Shown in pieces: positions 1 to 10,978 of a DNA stretch of 64,000 bases. Position 1 is the first letter of the stretch. Every line of letters begins with the position of its first letter. Below the pieces are notes generated by a model. It did not search any database, was not told the DNA's origin, and worked only from the letters and a program-made list of their open reading frames with translations. Source of the stretch: Budorcas taxicolor. Its lineage: Eukaryota; Chordata; Mammalia; Artiodactyla; Bovidae. Location of the stretch: NCBI RefSeq assembly GCF_023091745.1, contig NC_068910.1:38117272-38181271 (forward strand). The letters are read 5' to 3'. The position numbers and the translations under genes are program-made.

Positions 1-879
1 GATAACAAAACAGAAGTAATCCATCATAATCTGTTCAAATAACAAAGCATTCTGTTTTCCATGCAATCATTTTTAACCTGAGCCATAAGTGAAAATGACA
101 GCTGTCATAGAGCTTCACATATAGAATCCCCAAGCCCAACTTATATTCCTGAGCCAAAAAATACATCTGATACGTCACCAAATCTTCCCCAGGCTCAAAG
201 GCTCTTCAAATCTCACTATACATGCTTTCTAGGGAGTTTCAATGTAAGATGAAATGAGGTCTTCAGATGGAATAATACACATGGTATCCTGAGAGGGTTC
301 CTTTCACTCCACACAGATCATTTCCATTATTGAGCATCTGCTGAGTGCTGGACATGATCATAGAGTAGTTGTGTCTACGAGTTAAGGCTGAGTGGCATGA
401 TGGGGAGAATTGACATTAAGATACGGGTGAAGGAAAAAACATGCTTCAGATGTCAACCAGTGGGAGTCCTGGAGAGCATCCTTGATTCAAGTGGCTGCCA
501 CTTTCAACTTAGAAAAAAAAATGTAGGGGATATAAAGAAAAGAGAGGTCATTTAGAAATGTGGGGAGCAGGACAAGAGGAATTACTTTTGTGGAAGCAGT
601 GTTGCCTATCTAGGAAGCAACACTGTGAGAGGATACCAGAGAATGAATTACATTTGAACTCAGGAAAGAGGGGAAGGAGTGAGCAAAAGCATGAGGCAGA
701 AGAAGTCTCAAAGAAAATACAAATTATGGGGTACTCACAATAGTGCTTGCAGCAGTAATTAGTCCAGTTTGCTGGATCAGGGGAGAGAGAGGTGGTGAAA
801 ATAACAACCTTCTGTTGAGCCTTTATGTTGTTGGCATAAAAGTGAGCCCTTTTATGCTTTATTTTAATGAATCTTCAAA
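1..879. other. Single-copy AT-rich DNA, no gene seen
   Basis: No recognisable repeat or coding exon. A 61-codon open frame at 558-743 (+) has low-complexity, charged composition and no family resemblance; I treat it as chance. Confidence 0.5.
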
Positions 880-1020
880 ACAACCCTCATGAGACAGTTT
901 CCACTATTTGCTCCATGAGAAAACAGGACGTTTAGAAAGATTAAGCAATTTGCCCAAGGTCATCCAAGAGGCAGAATCAGATACTTAATCCCAGAATCTA
1001 TGCTCACAACCACAACACTA
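880..1020 (-). repeat. MIR SINE fragment
   Basis: The stretch reads like the MIR core in reverse: a tract for 'gaaaactg...agaaagattaagcaatttgcccaaggtca' type sequence followed by 'caagaggcagaatcagata'. This is the usual diverged form of the tRNA-derived MIR core and 3' part. Ancient and inert. Confidence 0.6.
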
Positions 1021-1984
1021 TTCTAGAATTTGACGGTAAGAACACTTAGTCGCAGAGTGAATGCTTAAGACTTTACTCTTCAAGTGTTAGGGAGCTGGTG
1101 AAGGGTTTGAACAATAATGACATAATCAATGTCATTCTTTGGGAAGGTAAAGAGATTAATAATCACAGATCAAGGGTCCAAAATATACACACAAAAAACA
1201 CCCCCCAGAACTTATATAGAGTGGAAAAAAAAAAAGTACAACATTCAAGAACAAAGGCTCTTTCCCAAGCTTGACTACCATTAAGGAATTGAAGCAGTCT
1301 GTGAGAATCTCCATCCCTCCCCACCCTCATTTCATGTATGTCTCTAGGTCATCAAACTTTGGGCACCAGAACAAAGGAGGCTAGTGACTCAAATCCTCAC
1401 AGGTGGCTGATGGAAGGTTTAACACACATATTGCCTCAACTTTTAAAGCTGTATAGAAACAAAAATGAATCACTGGAGAAAGAGTACACAGGTCGGAGAT
1501 TATCTAGGGCAAATGATTCATCTCGGTGCATATTCCTACTATCTCCTGACCTCCTTTCTGCCTCAGTGTTGTGAGCTGTTTAGATTTTTAAAACTGGCCA
1601 AAAAAGATGCACTTTTAAAGCAATTTAAACAAAACAAAATGTGAGAGGTCTTCACCAGAAAAGTAAAGAGATAAGCAAATTACTTTTTAAATTTATAAAG
1701 AATCTATTTGGTGAATTGCCTATTTCAGTGCTACCAGACATGTATAATAAAGCTCCTTAGGAAGTTCCCATTGATAAAAGACAGGCCCACATGTTCACTA
1801 TCACATGTCAGCTTATTTATTTCTTGTCCATAATTGGTATCTTTAAAATCACATTCATGGGAAATTGCCTGTTTCGTTATTGGAATTTGAAAGCTCATGA
1901 GCAGTTATTAAGTATCTTGGCAAATGTGGTCAAATGCTGTCATAAACGAACAGGAAGATTAGATCACAGTTCATATAGTTCATT
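1021..1984. other. Single-copy DNA, no gene seen
   Basis: Mixed AT-rich sequence with short A-runs near 1190-1235. Open frames at 1338-1574 and 1791-2009 (+) are short, lack family features and have no supporting splice context. Confidence 0.45.
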
Positions 1985-2090
1985 CATTTCACTAATAGGC
2001 CTTTATTGAGCCCCTACTTTTTGTCAGGCACTGTGCTGGGCTCTGGGTACACAAGAAGAGCAAAGCACACTTGGTTCCCGCGTGCCTTGA
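1985..2090 (+). repeat. Ancient interspersed-repeat remnant
   Basis: Contains the common mammalian signature 'tttattgagcccctac...caggcactgtgctgggctctgggtaca', found in many L2/MIR-age repeats. The family cannot be assigned safely by eye. Confidence 0.4.
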
Positions 2091-2971
2091 GCTTTTATGT
2101 TTCTGATGGGCAACCGGAGAGAAGTTAAATAATTATTTAACTAATGGCAGCTTATGAAAAGTCTTATGAAGAAAATGAAAGTACTGAATAAAAATAACTG
2201 GTGTGGGACAAAGAGGTTGGTCTGCTCCTTTCCCCCAGCGTGGCTACATACATCTACATTAGCTGTAGATCAAGCGAATATGAGAAGATGCAATACCTTG
2301 GTGCAGGCACTGCAGCAAGAGCTGACGGTACACTGATGAGGATGCTTTGTTGGTTAAATATCTCCCTAGAAAAGGATGCACAGCAGTTTGCAAATGGCAC
2401 TTCCATTCATCACTGCAGCACTTCTGAGAGGTGAGAGGGAGGTTCAAGCCTCATTACCTTTTCTTTAAAAAAAGAGGGAGGGCAATAACTAGAGAACTAC
2501 TGCCAGCCAAATACCAAGGAGCAAAGCAGCTATAGGGCTGATGCAGTAGCTGAGCTCAACTCCCCTGTTCCTAGCTGTTTCCACTAGACTGTTCATCCTA
2601 CCCTTCAGTGTAGCTTAGGAACTCACACATGGCTGGAGGTTCTGGAAATAAACCAATTCAAACTAACTCAGCAAAAAGGGCTAATTTGTTACACCAAGAA
2701 AACTGCTCCCAGTAGTCACTCAAATGAAGTTTGATTACCTAAACTTATAAAATTTCCTATGTGAGAAATCTAAAAAGTGGAATCACAGACTGAATAATTT
2801 TCTTGATTATTTTGCCTGGTTTTTTCCCCTCTTTTACAACAACAACAACAACGAATAATAACCTTCCACTGGAAATTTCTTTGAAATGAATCACAGTTGC
2901 CACATCCAAAGGAATTTATTATAAGGCAAAGTCATCTTGAATCCCATATCCAGAAGAAAAGATCCAGTTAT
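2091..2971. other. Single-copy DNA with a short (ACA)n tract
   Basis: Nothing coding is supportable. A simple (ACA)n run lies at about 2836-2852. The stretch ends at the target-site duplication of the BovB insertion that follows. Confidence 0.45.
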
Positions 2972-2990
2972 TCAAATAACCAAGTTCAGT

Positions 2991-5900
2991 TCAGTCGCTC
3001 AGTTGTGTCTGACTCTTTGCGACACCATGAATCGCAGCACGCCAGGCCTCCCTGTCCATCACCATCTCCCGGAGTTCACTCAGACTCAAGTCCATCGAGT
3101 CCGTGATGCCATCCAGCCATCTCATCCTCGGTCGTCCCCTTCTTCTCCTGCTCCCAATCCCTTCCAGCATCAGAGTCTTTTCCAATGAGTCAACTCTTCG
3201 CATGAGGTGGCCAAAGTACTGGAGCTTCAGCTTTAGCATCATTCCTTCCAAAGAAATCCCAGGGTTGATCTCCTTCAGAATGCACTGGTTGGATCTCCTT
3301 GCAGTCCAAGGGGCTCTCAAGAGTCTTCTCCAACACCACAGTTCAAAAGCATCAATTCTTCGGCGCTCAGCCTTCTTCACAGTCCAACTCTCACATCCAT
3401 ACATGACCACAGGAAAAACCATAGCCTTGACTAGACGGACCTTAGTCGGCAAAGTAATGTCTCTGCTTTTGAATATACTATCTAGGCTGGTCATAACTTT
3501 TCCAAGGAGTAAGCGTCTTTTAATTTCATGGCTGCAGTCACCATCTGCAGTGATTTTGGAGCCCAAAAAAATAAAGTCAGTCACTGTTTCCACTGTTTCC
3601 CCATCTATTTTGCATGAAGTGATGGGACCAGATGCCATGATCTTCGTTTTCTGAATGTTGAGCTTTAAGCCAACCTTTTCGCTCTCCACTTTCACTTTCA
3701 TCAAGAGGCTTTTTAGTTCCTCTTCACTTTTTGCCATAAGGGTGGTGTCATCTGCATATCTGAGGTTATTGATATTTCCCCCGGCAATCTTGATTCCAGC
3801 TTGTGCTTCTTCCGGCCCAGCGTTTCTCATGATGTGCTCTGCATATAAGTTAAATAAGCAGGGTGACAATATACAGCCTTGTCGTGCTCCTTTTCCTATT
3901 TGGAACCAGTCTGTTGTTCCATGTTCAGCTCTAACTGTTGCTTCCTGACCTGCATACAGATTTCTCAAGAGGCAGGTCAGGTGGTCTGGTATTCCCATCT
4001 CTTTCAGAATTTTCCACAGTTTATTGTGATCCACACAGTCAAAGGCTTTGACATAGTCAATAAAGCAGAAATGGATGTTTTCCTGGAACTCTCTTGCTTT
4101 TTTGATGATCCAGCAGATGTTGGCAATTTGATCTCTGGTTCCTCTGCCTTTCCTAAAACCAGCTTGAACATCAGGGAGTTCACAGTTCACGTATTGCTGA
4201 AGCCTGGCTTGGAGAATTTTGAGCATTACTTTACTAGCATGTGAGATGAGTGCAATTGTGTGGTAGTTTGAGCATTCTTTGGCATTGCCTTTCTTTGGAA
4301 TTGGAATGAAAACTGACCTTTTCCAGTCCTGTGGCCACTGCTGAGGTTTCCAAATTTGCTGGCATATTGAGTGCAGCACTTTCGCAGCATCCTCTTTCAG
4401 GATTTGAAACAGCTCAACTGGAATTCCATCACCTCCACTAGCTTTGTTCGTAGTGATGCTTTCTAAGGCGCACTTGACTTCACATTCCAAGATGTCTGGC
4501 TCTAGATTAGTGATCACATCATCATGATTATCTGGGTCATGAAGATCTTTTTTGTACAGTTCTTCCGTGTATTCTTGCCACCTCTTCTTAATATCTTCTG
4601 CTTCTGTTAGGTCCATACTATTTCTGTCCTTTATCAAGCCCATCTTTGCATGAAATATTCCCTTGGTATCTCTAATTTTCTTGAAGAGATCTCTAGTCTT
4701 TCCCATTCTGTTGTTTTCATCTATTTCTTTGCATTGATCGCTGAAGAAGGCTTTCTTATCTCTTCTTGCTATTCTCTGGAACTCTGCATTCAGATGTTTA
4801 TATCTTTCCTTTTCTCGTTTGCTTTTCACCTCTCTTCTTTTCGCAGCTATTTGTAAGGTCTCCCCAGACAGCCATTTTGCTTTTTTGCATTTCTTTTCCA
4901 TGGGGATGGTCTTGATCCCTGTCTCCTGTACAATGTCATGAACCTCAGTCCATAGTTCATCAGGCACTCTATCTATCAGATCTAGGCCCTTAAATCTATT
5001 TCTCACTTCCACTGTATAATCATAAGGGATTTGATTTAGGTCACACCTGAATGGTCTAGCGGTTTTCCCTACTTTCTTCAATTTGAGTCTGAATTTGGTA
5101 ATAAGGAGTTCATGATCTGAGCCACAGTCAGCTCCTGGTCTTGTTTTTGTTGACTGTATAGAGCTTCTCCATCTTTGGCTGCAAAGAATATAATCAATCT
5201 GATTTCAGTGTTGACCATCTGGTGATGTCCATGGGTAGAGTCTTCTCTTGTATTGTTGGAAGAGGGTGTTTGCTATGACCAGGGCGTTTTCTTGGCAAAA
5301 CTCTATTAGTCTTTGCCCTGCTTCATTCCGCATTCTAAGGCCAAATTTGCCTGTTACTCCAGGTGTTTCTTGACTGCCTACTTTTGCATTCCAGTCCCCT
5401 ATAATGAAAAGGACATCTTTTTTGGGTGTTGGTTCTAAAAGTTCTTATAGGTCTTCATAAAACCGTTCAACTTCAGCTTCTTCAGTGTTACTGGTTGGGG
5501 CATAGACTTGGATAAATGTGATACTGAATGGTTTGCCTTGGAGATGAACAGAGATCATTCTGTCATTTTTGAGATTGCATCCAAGTACTGCATTTCGGAC
5601 TCTTTTGTTGACCATGATGGCTACTCCATTTCTTCTGAGGGATTCCTGCCCGCAGTAGTAGATATAATGGTCATCTCAGTTAAATTCACCCATTCCAGTC
5701 CATTTTAGTTCTCTGATTCCTAGAATGTTGACGTTCACCCTTGCCATCTCTTGTTTGACCACTTCCAATTTGCCTTGATTCATGGACTTGACATTCCAGG
5801 TTCCTATGCAATATTGCTCTTTACAGCATCGGATCTTGCTTCTATCACCAGTCACATCCACAACTGGGTATTGTTTTTGCTTTGGCTCCATCCCTTCATT

Positions 5901-6089
5901 CTTTCTGGAGTTATTTCTCCACTGATCTCCAGTAGCATATTGGGCACCTAACGACCTGGGGAGTTCCTCTTTTGGTATCCTATCATTTTGCCTTTTCATA
6001 CTGTTCATGGGGTTCTCAAGGCAAGAATACTGAAGTGGCTTGCCAGTCCCTTCTCCAGTGGACCACATTCTGTCAGACCTCTCCACCAT
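2991..6089 (-). pseudogene. BovB endonuclease/reverse-transcriptase ORF, three internal stops
   Basis: A single frame of 1,033 codons runs from an ATG at 6089-6087 to the stop at 2991-2993 without a frameshift. It is interrupted only by TGA at 5676-5678, TAA at 5445-5447 and TGA at 5205-5207; the last sits where a CGA arginine codon is expected. The N-terminal APE-like endonuclease keeps GTWNV (about 5790-5800), ELKWTG, GDWNAK (about 5380-5398) and the C-terminal SDH box (5111-5119). The downstream open part (2991-5081, 696 residues from its first Met) is the reverse transcriptase: palm motif A FIDYVKAFD at residues 340-348, QGCILSPCLFN at 401-411 and the YADD active site at 442-445, then a C-terminal region with the Arg-rich RRRRGRPRMRW. 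A three-base in-frame deletion removes one Arg from the usual LLLGRKV (now LLLGKV). RT catalysis could survive; the endonuclease cannot be translated through without suppression. Confidence 0.93.
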
Positions 6090-6390
6090 GACCCGCCCTG
6101 GGTTGCCCAGCAGGCATGGCTTGGTTTCATTCAGTTAGACAAGGCTGTGGTCCTAGTGTGATTAGATTGACTAGTTTTCTGTGGGTATGGTTTCAGTGTG
6201 TCTGCCCTCTGATGCCCTCTTGCAACATCTACCATCTTCCTTGGGTTTCTCTTATCTTGGGCGTGGGGTATCTCTTCACGGCTGCTCCAGCAAAGCACAG
6301 CTGCTGCTCCTTACCTTGGACAAGGAGTATCTGCTTACTGCCGCCATTCCTGACCTTAAACGCACACTTAAGCGCAGGCGGCTGTGAGCC
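6090..6390 (-). other. BovB leader between tandem 5' units and main ORF
   Basis: Non-repeated part of the BovB 5' region. I see no convincing ORF1. Just inside the ORF start, about 6010-6060 carries a stretch closely resembling the 5' half of the BovA SINE unit (see findings). Confidence 0.6.
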
Positions 6391-6888
6391 GAGAGGAGCT
6401 ACCCCATGTCCGAGGTCAGGGGCAGCGGCCTAGAGTGCCAGGCTGTGACACTGCAGGAACGGCTGAGAGGAGCTACCCTGCGTCAGACGTCAGGGGCGAC
6501 GGCTGAGAGGAGCTACCCTGCGTCCAAGGTCAGGGGCGGCAGCCAGGAGGAGACATCCCGCTTCCGAGGTCAAGGGCGGCGACCGGGAGGAGCTACCCTG
6601 CGTCCGAGGTCAGTGGCGGCCAGGAGGAGACACCCCGCGTCCGAGGTCAGGGCAGCGGCCGGGAGGAGCTATCCCATGTCTGAGGCCAGTGGCGGCCTGG
6701 AGGAGACACCCCGCGTCCAAGGTCAGGGGGGGTGACCCTAAGGAGCCACCCCCAGCCCAAGGCCAGGGGCGGCAGCTGGGAGGAGCCACCCACGCCTGAG
6801 GCCAGGGCCTGCGGCTGGGAGGAGCAACCGGAGGAGCAGTGGCTGCGCAGGCACAGGAGGGCCTAGAGGAGCTATCCCACGTTGAAGG
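6391..6888 (-). repeat. GC-rich tandem ~40-bp units at BovB 5' end
   Basis: About ten imperfect head-to-tail copies of a roughly 36-41 bp unit. On the plus strand each starts near GAGGAGCTACCC and continues through a 'gtccgaggtcagggg-cggc' block. Unit starts fall near 6393, 6465, 6505, 6546, 6586, 6622, 6661, 6698, 6739 and 6780; the 6393-6465 interval is longer and degenerate. The block is CpG-rich in an otherwise AT-rich window and forms the extreme 5' end of the element, abutting the target-site duplication. By analogy with the tandem monomers of mouse L1 it may be an internal promoter; that is inference. Confidence 0.8.
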
Positions 6889-6900
6889 TCAAATAACCAA

Positions 6901-7224
6901 AGAACTTTAGAGAATCATAGATGAATGTCTAAAAGGGATGAAGTATAATCAAAGAATAGTTAAAAATCTGTAAGATTCCAGACATGGTTTGAAGCCAAGA
7001 AAAGTAAAATAACCTATCAAAGGTTGTATACATATTGAGTCAGAACTCAAATTCCAGTTCCTTGGTTCTCAGTCCAGTGCTCTGTTGCAGGTATTAGAAA
7101 CTCTACTCAATAGTCAGCACATCCCTGGGACACAGTGAAGAGATAATGTGGCTTCAGAAAGTAAAGGACATACTATTTATCACATATCAAGACAACAACC
7201 TGTAGGTAAGCAGGGCAATGACTC
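6901..7224. other. Single-copy DNA
   Basis: Flanking target DNA of the BovB insertion. No gene or clear repeat seen. Confidence 0.45.
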
Positions 7225-8320
7225 CATTACTGAAATGCTTAATACTTTTGACGTTTTAAAAGTTTTGCCACAATTAAGACATACACAAAAGCTACAAAAT
7301 AGTACAAAAAAATTCCCAGATACTTTTCACCCAGATACACCAAACGAGAACATTTTACTACATTTGTTTTATTCTGTCTCTCTCTTTTGAACTATTTGTT
7401 TCTTATATGATGTTCCTTCATCCTTAAATAATTCAGTGTGCATTTCTTAAAAATAAGAAAATTCCTCAAGTATTCTAACCACAAAAAATAAGAATATTCT
7501 TGTACATAACAACAGGACAATTTATAAAATCAGGACCATTAATACTGAGAAAATACTATTATCTAAACCCTTATTCAGATTTTTCAGTTGCCTTAATAAT
7601 GTGCTTTACAGAAAAATAAAAACTCAAGATCATGTATTTCATTTAGTTTTCATGTATTTTTAGTCTCCTTTATTCTGGAATAGTTCTTGAAATCTTACTT
7701 TGTAATCCATGACATTGGCATTTTTTTAAAGAGGACAGGCCAGTTATTTTATAGACTGTCCTTTAATTTGGTTCTGTCACTTTTTTTCATGATTAAAGTT
7801 ATGCTGCTTTGGCAGGAATACACTGAGATCCTCTCAATGCATCCTATTGAAAGGCACATAAATATGTCCCATTGACCAATTAAATAATTTGATTAAGGTG
7901 ATGTCTATCAGATTTCTCCACTGTCAAGCTATTCTTTTACCCTCTGTAATGATCTTGTAGAGAAATACTTTGAGATGATGTAAACTCCTGTTTTTCCCTG
8001 GTTTTAGCATCCACTGAACTTTCTTGCTTGAATCAGTTATTAGTATAATGTTTGCCACATAATAATTTTGTGATTCTATCCTCCCTTCTTCATTTGGTAG
8101 TTGGATTTGGCTGTAAGGAAGAACTTTCCCTTCTTATTTGTTTGTTGATTGTTTATCAGTGGACTGGTGGATTCTTACTTTATTTAATAGGTTGTGATCA
8201 TTTATAATCATTTTGCTATCTAGATTTGGCTAGTGGGAGTTCCTTCCAGTTGGCCCCTGTGTTCTTTTGACCTGCTCTCATCATTTTAGAGTACTCAAAG
8301 ATTCAGTCTTCTACACATTT
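7225..8320. repeat. Old L1M-family LINE 3' region
   Basis: The T-rich sequence follows a recognisable old L1 3'-region pattern: 'cccagata-cttttcacccagata', 'ttcagtgtgcatttctta', 'tttagtctcctttattctgga', 'ggccagttattttatagactgtcc', 'caggtttctccactgt' and near the end 'gtgggagttccttccagttggcccctgtg'. It is highly diverged and not coding. Strand and subfamily need a consensus alignment. The 62-codon frame at 7687-7875 is part of it. Confidence 0.6.
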
Positions 8321-8605
8321 ACAGATATTAAGCAGCTGAGCTAAGAAGACGACCCTGAGATTTGAATGCAAGTGTAGATCTTCCTTGACTTGCTTTGGGG
8401 TTATGTCCCAATAAACCCATCATAAGTTGAAAACACTGCCAGTTTAAAGTACACTTCATACATCTAACCTACTGAACATCATAGATTAGCTTAGCTTACC
8501 TGACATGCTTTTACAACACTTGGCCTATAGTTGGGCAAAATTATCCAACACAAAACCTATTTTATAATAAAGTATTGAATATCTTCTGTAATGTAGTGAA
8601 TACTA
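8321..8605. other. Single-copy DNA
   Basis: No gene or confident repeat. Confidence 0.4.
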
Positions 8606-9666
8606 TCAGTTCAGTTCAGTTCTGTTGCTCAGTCATGTCCGACTCTTTGTGACCCCATGAATCGCAGCCTGCCAGGTCTCCCTGTCCATCACCAACTCCC
8701 GGAGTTCACTCAGACTCACGTCCATCGAATCAGTGATGCCATCCAGCCATCTCATCCTCTGTCATCCCCTTCTCCTCCTGCCCCCAATTCCTCCCAGCAT
8801 TAGAGTCTTTTCCAGTGAGTCAACTCTTCACATGAGGTAGCCAAAGTACTGGAGTTTCAGCTTTAGCATCATTCCTTCCAAAGAAATTCCAGGGTTGATC
8901 TCCTTCAGAATGGACTGGTTGGATCTCCTTGCAGTCCAAGGGGCTCTCAAGAGTCTTCTCCAACACCACAGTTCAAAAGCATCAATTCTTTGGCGCTCAG
9001 CCTTCTTCACAGTCCAACTCTCACATCCATACATGACCACAGGAAAAACCATAGCCTTGACTAGATGGACCTTAGTCAGCAAAGTAATGTCTCTGCTTTT
9101 GAATATACTATCTAGGTTGGTCATAACTTTCCTTCCAAGGAGTAAGCGTCTTTTAATTTCATGGCTGCAGTCACCATCTGCAGTGATTTTGGAGCCCCAA
9201 AAAAGTCTGACATTGTTTCCACTGTTTGCCCATCTATTTCGCATGAAGTGATGGGACCGGATGCCATGATCTTCGTTTTCTGAATGTTGAGCTTTAGGCC
9301 AACTTTTTCACTCTCCACTTTCACTTTCATCAAGAGGCTTTTTAGTTCCTCTTCACTTTCTGCCATAAGGGTGGTGTCATCTGCATATCTGAGGTTATTG
9401 ACATGTCTCCCGGCAATCTTGATTCCAGCTTATGTTTCTTCCAGTCCAGCATTTCTCATGATGTGCTCTGCATATAAGTTAAATAAGCAGGGTGACAATA
9501 TACAGCCTTGTCGTGCTCCTTTTCCTATTTGGAACCAGTCTGTTGTTCCATGTCTAGTTCTAACTGCTGCTTCCTGACCTGCATACAGATTTCTCAAGAG
9601 GCAGGTCAGGTGGTCTGGTATTCCCATCTCTTTCAGAATTTTCCACAGTTTATTGTGATCCACACA
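8606..9666 (-). mobile_element. BovB LINE, 5'-truncated
   Basis: Covers about the last 1.06 kb of BovB, from the 'DHNKLWKILKEMG' part of the RT domain to the (GTTCA)n-type 3' end at 8606. The RT frame survives in pieces (9430-9663, 9121-9366, 8828-9244) broken by a stop and frameshifts. Loss of the codons around YADD into a separate frame means no enzyme. No clear target-site duplication found. Confidence 0.92.
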
Positions 9667-10095
9667 AGTCTGGAAGTGAAAAACAGAGTGCCTGTCTGAG
9701 TATGGAATGGTTGTTTATTCTTGTGAGTGGTTGACCATGAGATGCAGTTCACTAAAGCTGCTCAAAATCAAGAGAAAATACCACATGTCGCTAACCTGGG
9801 AAAAGATAAAAATTCAAAATACAATTTCTACTGAATGTATATCACTTTCACACCACTGTAATGTAAAACAGTCATAAGCTGGGAACCATATGTATTTGAA
9901 TTTGGGAGAGTATTCCAGGAAATAGGGTGTAGTGAAATAGGAAAAGTTGAGGAAACCAGGAAAGAGTACATTAATGAGCAAGTAATTAATGTGGCTAGCT
10001 AGAGCAAAGCCCCACTGGGAAAGTCTAGAAACTGTACAGAATGTATGCTCAGAGCCATGTCACTCAAGGAGTGGTAGAATTGGGGTATTTTACAC
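9667..10095. other. Single-copy DNA
   Basis: No gene or confident repeat. A 72-codon frame at 9989-10207 runs into the LTR that follows and is not considered real. Confidence 0.4.
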
Positions 10096-10525
10096 TGAGA
10101 CAGGCAGAATTATGGCCCCCAAATATATCCACGTTCTATTGACCAGAACCTGTGGATACGTTGTTACTTTACAAATGGGATGTGATAAAATTAAGGAAGG
10201 ACATTGAGATGAGGAGATTATTGTGGATTATCCAAATGGGTCCAGTGTAACCCTATTAAGAAGGTGGCAAGAGAGTTGAAGTCAGATAAGAAAATAAGAC
10301 CATGGAAGCTGAGGTCAAAGTAATTTGAGGCCACAAATCAAAGAAGTTTAAAAGCTAGAAAAAGTGAGGAGACAATTCTCCCCTAGGTCTTTGAAGAAGA
10401 GCACAGCCCTGCTAATACTTTGATTTAGTTCCACTGGACTTGTGTTACAGAGTTCTGACCTTCAAAACCATAAGATAATACATTTGTGTTTATTTGAGTT
10501 TGTGGTAATTTGATGAAGAGGAAAC
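10096..10525 (+). mobile_element. MaLR-type solo LTR (MLT1/MST-like)
   Basis: Shows the ordered landmarks of ERVL-MaLR LTRs: 'gaattatggcccccaaatata' near the start, 'ggattatccaaatgggtccagtgtaa', 'ctgaccttcaaaaccataagataata' and 'tttgtggtaatttg' at the end. No internal gag or pol is adjacent, so it is a solo LTR. Subfamily not resolved. Confidence 0.7.
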
Positions 10526-10971
10526 CGATACAGGTACCAACTCTTGTAATCCATTGTTGGTTAGGGACTGCTCCTGGGCTGATAATGCCCTAGTACTTCT
10601 GGTTTAAAGGCAGGTGAGTGCACTAAAGTGATCAAAACAAGCCTTCAAGCAGAGAGAAGCATGTAGGCTTCTACACCTCAGGTTGGTGTACCTCCAACAA
10701 CATAATAAGGGCAGAGCACCCACTCCCTCTATTGTTATCACCAAACCCCAGCCTATCTCCTAACCCCCTCCCAGGGCAGCAAACACTCTGTCTTCCACCA
10801 CAACAATTCAATCAGTAAATAAACAGTGGGGAATATTATGGAAAGAGGCAGAAGAACTCTTGGCCATGCCTCTCTGGGGATCTCATCTTGTGATGTTATT
10901 TTCTTGCTAAGGATTCTTCGAAATTTGAGATAAATGGCCTTGTCTGTTATCACTGGAAAAGGCCCCAGATA
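10526..10971. other. Single-copy DNA
   Basis: No gene or repeat identified up to the BovB target-site duplication. Confidence 0.4.
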
Positions 10972-10978
10972 AGGACAG

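Larger units (their letters stand above)
2984..6888 (-). mobile_element. BovB LINE, nearly full length
   Basis: RTE-clade non-LTR retrotransposon, about 3.9 kb, inserted on the minus strand. It is flanked by a perfect 12-bp duplication, TCAAATAACCAA, at 2972-2983 and 6889-6900, so both ends are defined. In element order: a GC-rich tandem-unit 5' region (6888-6391), a leader (6390-6090), one long endonuclease plus reverse-transcriptase frame (6089-2991), and a very short 3' tail with overlapping GTTCA repeats at 2984-2995. The protein would nick the target and copy its own RNA there, and supplies the same activity to Bov-tA and BovA SINEs. BovB is the textbook horizontally transferred LINE shared by squamates and ruminants. 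Premature stops in the endonuclease make this copy very unlikely to be autonomous. It is the least damaged BovB in the window. Confidence 0.95.

Noticed and set aside
3103..4244. Long plus-strand open frames (up to 183 codons) opposite the BovB RT
   Set aside because: They lie antisense to the RT codons and recur in the same place opposite every BovB copy, so they are shadows of the RT frame, not genes.
6116..6735. Arg/Gly-rich open frames over the BovB 5' units
   Set aside because: They arise from the GC-rich tandem units read on the wrong strand and have repeat-driven composition.
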